From an uncultured Lachnospiraceae bacterium (GTDB taxonomy: Bacteria > Bacillota > Clostridia > Lachnospirales > Lachnospiraceae), in NCBI GenBank assembly GCA_934371505.1, contig CAKRNW010000099.1, forward strand, positions 1 through 8,867: a stretch of DNA of 8,867 nucleotides. Reading direction: 5' to 3'. Each line of letters starts with the position of its first letter. Within the stretch, counting starts at the first letter, position 1. Both the position numbers and the translations under genes were made by a program. Below the pieces are notes generated by a model. The model searched no databases and had not been told where the DNA came from. It saw only the letters and a program-made list of their open reading frames with translations. Shown one piece after another: positions 6,097 through 8,867 of this stretch.

Positions 6097-7551
6097 TTAT
6101 GCATCAATGCTGTAGTTCGGCGCTTCCTTCGTGATGTGAATATCATGGGGATGGCTCTCCTTCAAGGATGCGGCGGAGATCTTCACAAATCTGCCATTCT
6201 CCTTCAGTTCATCAATGCTGCCGCATCCGCAGTAGCCCATGCCGGAGCGCAGACCGCCCATTAGCTGGAATACGGTATCTTCCGCATTTCCCTTGTATGC
6301 CACACGTCCCTCGACACCTTCCGGTACCAGTTTCTTTGCGTTTTCCTGGAAGTAACGATCCTTGGAACCATTTTCCATGGCTGCAATGGAACCCATTCCA
6401 CGGTATACTTTGTATTTACGACCCTGGAACAGTTCAATCTCTCCCGGGCTCTCCTCACATCCTGCAAACATGGAACCCATCATGCAGACACTGCCTCCTG
6501 CTGCGATTGCTTTGGTCATATCGCCGGAATACTTGATACCACCATCGGCAATGATAGGGATTCCGTACTCTTTGGCTACGGCGTAAGCATCCATGATTGC
6601 GGTAATCTGGGGTACGCCGATACCTGCTACCACACGGGTGGTACAGATAGAACCGGGTCCGATACCGATTTTCACTGCATCTGCTCCAGCCTCAATGAGG
6701 GCTCTGGTTCCTTCTCCGGTTGCCACGTTACCTGCGATAACCTGCACCTCCGGATATTTCTCCTTAATCATGCGGATACATCTTAATACGTTCTCGGAAT
6801 GACCATGGGCACTATCCAGGACAATGACATCCACTTTGGCATCCACCAGAGCTGCTACACGGTCCAGTACATTCGCGGTGATTCCAACAGCTGCTCCACA
6901 AAGCAGACGTCCCTGCTCATCCTTTGCTGCCAAGGGATATTTTACGGTTTTTTCAATATCCTTGATGGTAATCAGACCCTTTAGGTTAAAGTCCTTGTCC
7001 ACGATGGGAAGCTTCTCCTTTCGGGCTGCTGCCAGAATCTTCTTTGCCTCTTCCAGGGTGGTTCCCTCTGGCGCGGTGATCAGACCTTCGCTGGTCATGG
7101 ACTCTTTGATTTTCTTGGTAAAATCTGTCTCAAATTTCAGATCACGGTTGGTGATAATGCCAACTAATTTACGCCCCTCGGTAATGGGAACGCCGGAAAT
7201 ACGGAACTTAGCCATCAATGCATCCGCGTCAGCCAGAGTATGCTCAGGACTTAAAGAAAACGGATCGGTAATTACACCGTTCTCAGAACGTTTTACCTTG
7301 TCTACTTCCTCTGCCTGTGCCTCGATTGACATGTTTTTGTGGATGATTCCGATACCACCCTGTCTGGCCATGGCAATTGCCATGCGGTGCTCAGTAACCG
7401 TATCCATTCCTGCGCTCATCATCGGAATGTTCAGTTTGATTTTTTTTGTCAGATGAGTGGTCAAATCCACCTGATTCGGTACTACCTGTGAATACGCCGG
7501 TACCAATAATACATCGTCAAAAGTAATGCCTTCGCCAATAATCTGTCCCAT
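6097..7551 (-). CDS. guaB: Inosine-5'-monophosphate dehydrogenase
   Basis: IMP dehydrogenase oxidises IMP to XMP with NAD+, the first committed step of GMP synthesis, and works as a cytoplasmic tetramer. The 484 residues match the normal bacterial length. The catalytic loop GSICTTR carries the active cysteine at residue 303. The phosphate and substrate loops are visible as IIADGGIK (333-340, Asp336) and CMMGS (356-360). The mobile flap holds the Arg-Tyr pair at 399-400 (KDRYFQ). The two regulatory CBS domains are inserted at about residues 95-205 (VGIITNRD and LKGLITIKD are the recognisable ends). The start ATG is preceded by AGGAGG. The gene lies 26 bases after the small membrane protein gene on the same strand, so the two are probably one operon read from the promoter near 8138. 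No purine riboswitch is visible. Confidence 0.97.
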   Translation of the reverse strand: MGQIIGEGITFDDVLLVPAYSQVVPNQVDLTTHLTKKIKLNIPMMSAGMDTVTEHRMAIAMARQGGIGIIHKNMSIEAQAEEVDKVKRSENGVITDPFSLSPEHTLADADALMAKFRISGVPITEGRKLVGIITNRDLKFETDFTKKIKESMTSEGLITAPEGTTLEEAKKILAAARKEKLPIVDKDFNLKGLITIKDIEKTVKYPLAAKDEQGRLLCGAAVGITANVLDRVAALVDAKVDVIVLDSAHGHSENVLRCIRMIKEKYPEVQVIAGNVATGEGTRALIEAGADAVKIGIGPGSICTTRVVAGIGVPQITAIMDAYAVAKEYGIPIIADGGIKYSGDMTKAIAAGGSVCMMGSMFAGCEESPGEIELFQGRKYKVYRGMGSIAAMENGSKDRYFQENAKKLVPEGVEGRVAYKGNAEDTVFQLMGGLRSGMGYCGCGSIDELKENGRFVKISAASLKESHPHDIHITKEAPNYSIDA

Positions 7552-7577
7552 GTTTCCTCCTAAAAAAAATTGTTATT

Positions 7578-8081
7578 TTAATCCATAAACACCTTACGAG
7601 GTGCAATATTCCTGATGGCCTTTACCATCGCCTCGTTGGGCTCCAGGATCAGTTTCTTTTCTCCATTGTAATACATGCAATAACGGGTTTCCGGTTTTTT
7701 CTCCACACCACAACTGTAATCAAAGGTTTTCACCTGACGGTTTTTGTAATCGTCCAGATGATAGGATTTGACAGGTGCCAGTATTTCCATTTTTTCCACG
7801 GAAAATACGCCGACTCTCTTGCGTTTCGTCTTATTCAGAACCTTGTCAATGGTAATTTCCCTATCAAGATACAGATATTCATACTCCACATTGGCATTCA
7901 TTCCTGCAAAATAAGCGCCAACGCCGCAGGCAGCCGCCAGAGGAAGTGCCAGAAGCCCCAGAATATTCACCATCAGACACATGACAAATGCTACGGTCAG
8001 AATTGTCAGAAAAATTTGCAGAAACTTCATCAATAGAGAGTTTTTACCTTTTACAAGGCATTCTACATATGTTTCGTTCAC
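7578..8081 (-). CDS. Small two-helix membrane protein, DUF6106-like
   Basis: With the preferred start this is a 167-residue protein. It opens with NETYVECLVKGKNS, then two adjoining hydrophobic segments (about 18-38 and 39-60) that form a membrane hairpin. A basic, mainly beta-looking cytoplasmic part of about 105 residues follows (containing TKRKRVGVFSVEKMEILAP). The opening and layout recall the DUF6106 proteins of Lachnospiraceae; this is from memory and is not certain. Two GTG starts are possible. The one at 8093 has no ribosome site at a workable distance. The one at 8081 has AAAGGTGG eight bases upstream and is preferred. It is the first gene of an apparent operon with guaB. Function unknown; nothing in it suggests a purine enzyme or transporter. 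Confidence 0.8.
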   Translation of the reverse strand: MNETYVECLVKGKNSLLMKFLQIFLTILTVAFVMCLMVNILGLLALPLAAACGVGAYFAGMNANVEYEYLYLDREITIDKVLNKTKRKRVGVFSVEKMEILAPVKSYHLDDYKNRQVKTFDYSCGVEKKPETRYCMYYNGEKKLILEPNEAMVKAIRNIAPRKVFMD

Positions 8082-8089
8082 AGGTATAT

Positions 8090-8097
8090 CCACCTTT
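8090..8097 (-). promoter_or_regulatory. Ribosome binding site that selects the GTG start at 8081
   Basis: On the minus strand AAAGGTGG (8097-8090) stands eight bases before the GTG at 8081-8079. The alternative GTG at 8093-8091 lies inside this site and has no spacing of its own. Confidence 0.55.
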
Positions 8098-8114
8098 CTG
8101 TATATTATTGTATA

Positions 8115-8143
8115 ATCATATTACAAAAAAATACAACTTTCAA
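8115..8143 (-). promoter_or_regulatory. Sigma-A-type promoter for the membrane protein-guaB operon
   Basis: Reading the minus strand, TTGAAA (8143-8138) and TATGAT (8120-8115) are separated by exactly 17 bases that include a T7 run. The predicted start near 8108 gives a leader of about 27 bases before the GTG at 8081. Both boxes match the vegetative consensus well (5/6 each). Confidence 0.72.
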
Positions 8144-8179
8144 GGTAGAACCTTTTTCTTTACACTTTTTTTACGGAAC

Positions 8180-8207
8180 GCTAATTTTCTTTAGCTAATT
8201 TTCTTTA
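8180..8207. repeat. Exact 14-base tandem duplication
   Basis: GCTAATTTTCTTTA occurs twice head to tail (8180-8193 and 8194-8207). It lies between the divergent promoters and ends two bases before the TTGACA box of the plus-strand promoter. It may be a recent slippage duplication or a doubled binding site. Confidence 0.75.
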
Positions 8208-8209
8208 CA

Positions 8210-8238
8210 TTGACATCCCTTTTTTTCCCTATTAAAAT
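8210..8238 (+). promoter_or_regulatory. Strong sigma-A-type promoter for the last gene
   Basis: A perfect TTGACA (8210-8215) is followed after 17 bases by TAAAAT (8233-8238). Transcription should start near 8245, at the left edge of the palindromic element, so the leader of the 8342 gene would consist almost entirely of that element. The promoter is divergent from that of the guaB operon, with the two -35 boxes about 66 bases apart. Confidence 0.78.
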
Positions 8239-8323
8239 AACTAATCAGAACCCTGTAAATTTGCTCTTCCGCCTGCATGCAGACATTCACAGTAGACAGA
8301 TTTGCCCGGCTCTGAATCGTTAT
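8237..8323. repeat. Palindromic intergenic repeat element, copy 2
   Basis: This is an 87-base relative of the element at 3193-3287, in the same plus-strand orientation. Its ends are inverted repeats: ATAACTAATCAGAACC on the left and, on the opposite strand from the right, ATAACGATTCAGAGCC. Inside, AAATTTG (8257-8263) can pair with CAGATTT with one G-U pair where copy 1 has a standard pair. The central GCCTGCATGCA is unchanged between copies. The element starts within the -10 box of the plus-strand promoter and ends five bases before the ribosome site (GGAGGAA, 8329-8335). Confidence 0.6.
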
Positions 8324-8341
8324 AAATCGGAGGAAGCCGTC

Positions 8342-8867
8342 ATGCCTGTTATGGATGATATCAGAAAAGAAACAAGTAAAATGAAGGACAAGACCTTCAA
8401 AGAAAAGCTGGCATACTTCTGGGGATATTACAAATTTCACACCTTAGCCGCAATTGCTCTGCTGGTCATGGTCATCTGTTTGATCCATGATGTGGCAGCG
8501 CAGAAGGAAAACGCTTTTTACGCACTTTTGGTCAATGCGGGGGGCTATCATATGGCGGATGATGCCGGAAATGAATTTGCGGAATCGGTGGGAATTGATT
8601 TGAAACAATATGATATTAAAATTGACACTTCTGTCGTTTATGACCCGGAGGATTTTTCCCAGGATTCCTATTACGGAGCCATGAAACTCTCTGCTTTACT
8701 GGCCGCCGGTGAGGTGGATACTTTTGTCAGCAGAGAAAATGTCTTTACCAATTATGCCTTAAATGAATCTTTTTTTCAATTAGATGAAGTAATGACTGCG
8801 GAACAGATTGCCGTCTACGAGGGCGACATCTACTATATCGACCAGGCAGATATTGATGCGAAGGAAA
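8342..8867 (+). CDS. Single-pass membrane protein with extracytoplasmic domain (3' end outside window)
   Basis: The frame is open from the ATG at 8342 to the window edge, giving 175 residues with no stop, so the protein is partial. A basic, cytoplasmic N-terminus (RKETSKMKDKTFKEKLAYFW) precedes one membrane segment at about residues 33-49 (FHTLAAIALLVMVICLI). The rest should face outward. The outer part alternates acidic and aromatic residues, with LAAGEVDTFVS (120-130) and NESFFQLDEV (141-150). It is reminiscent of Lachnospiraceae envelope proteins of unknown function, and I cannot name the family. The start is set by GGAGGAA six bases upstream. It is divergently transcribed from the guaB operon under a near-consensus promoter. 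Confidence 0.82.
   Translation, partial: MPVMDDIRKETSKMKDKTFKEKLAYFWGYYKFHTLAAIALLVMVICLIHDVAAQKENAFYALLVNAGGYHMADDAGNEFAESVGIDLKQYDIKIDTSVVYDPEDFSQDSYYGAMKLSALLAAGEVDTFVSRENVFTNYALNESFFQLDEVMTAEQIAVYEGDIYYIDQADIDAKE

Noticed and set aside
6824..7456. A 210-codon open frame on the plus strand
   Set aside because: It lies entirely antisense to guaB, has Ser/Arg-rich shadow composition and no ribosome site; guaB is unambiguous here.
7552..7577. Purine or other riboswitch in front of guaB
   Set aside because: Only 26 bases separate guaB from the previous gene, and the operon leader is about 27 bases, which is too short for an aptamer.
8195..8440. An 81-codon open frame on the minus strand
   Set aside because: It crosses the plus-strand promoter, the repeat element and the start of the last gene, and has no ribosome site or recognisable domain.
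1..8867. CRISPR array, transposase, phage, toxin-antitoxin or defence system
   Set aside because: No spaced direct repeats and no proteins of those families were seen; all sizeable frames are explained by the listed genes or their shadows.

Overview
This window looks like an ordinary stretch of chromosome from a member of the Lachnospiraceae (Clostridia, Bacillota). The basis is moderate base composition, strong AGGAGG-type ribosome sites, sigma-A-type promoters, and the combination of a bacterial glutaminyl-tRNA synthetase, a DUF2225 protein, a PocR/GAF-like GGDEF-EAL protein and a small two-helix membrane protein next to guaB. The family-level assignment is an inference from protein style; the genus cannot be read from the sequence.

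Layout. Bases 1-173 hold a perfect hairpin and then a promoter whose spacer contains an operator-like palindrome. A plus-strand gene (174-650) follows, encoding a small membrane-anchored acidic protein and ending in a clear intrinsic terminator. Four minus-strand genes and a fifth upstream of them fill most of the rest: a DUF2225 zinc-ribbon protein (720-1475) downstream of glnS (1503-3167) with a 27-base gap; a sensory GGDEF-EAL cyclic-di-GMP enzyme (3284-5884) with its own promoter; guaB (6097-7551) with a terminator; and a small membrane protein (7578-8081) 26 bases upstream of guaB in the same apparent operon. The last gene (8342 onward, plus strand) is a single-pass membrane protein with an extracytoplasmic domain; it runs off the window edge.

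How the genes relate. glnS (charging of tRNA-Gln) and guaB (the committed step to GMP) are housekeeping genes. The GGDEF-EAL protein uses GTP and is a signalling enzyme, probably separately transcribed. The small genes beside them (DUF2225, the DUF6106-like protein, the acidic membrane protein and the truncated protein) have no established function that can be read from the sequence.

I found no CRISPR array, transposase, prophage, defence locus or toxin-antitoxin pair. The least explained structure is a pair of diverged, palindromic elements of about 87-95 bp (3193-3287 and 8237-8323). They share inverted ends and a central GCCTGCATGCA block. One abuts the GGDEF-EAL stop codon, and the other forms almost all of the predicted 5' leader of the last gene. 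They could be a non-autonomous mobile repeat or a structured RNA family.
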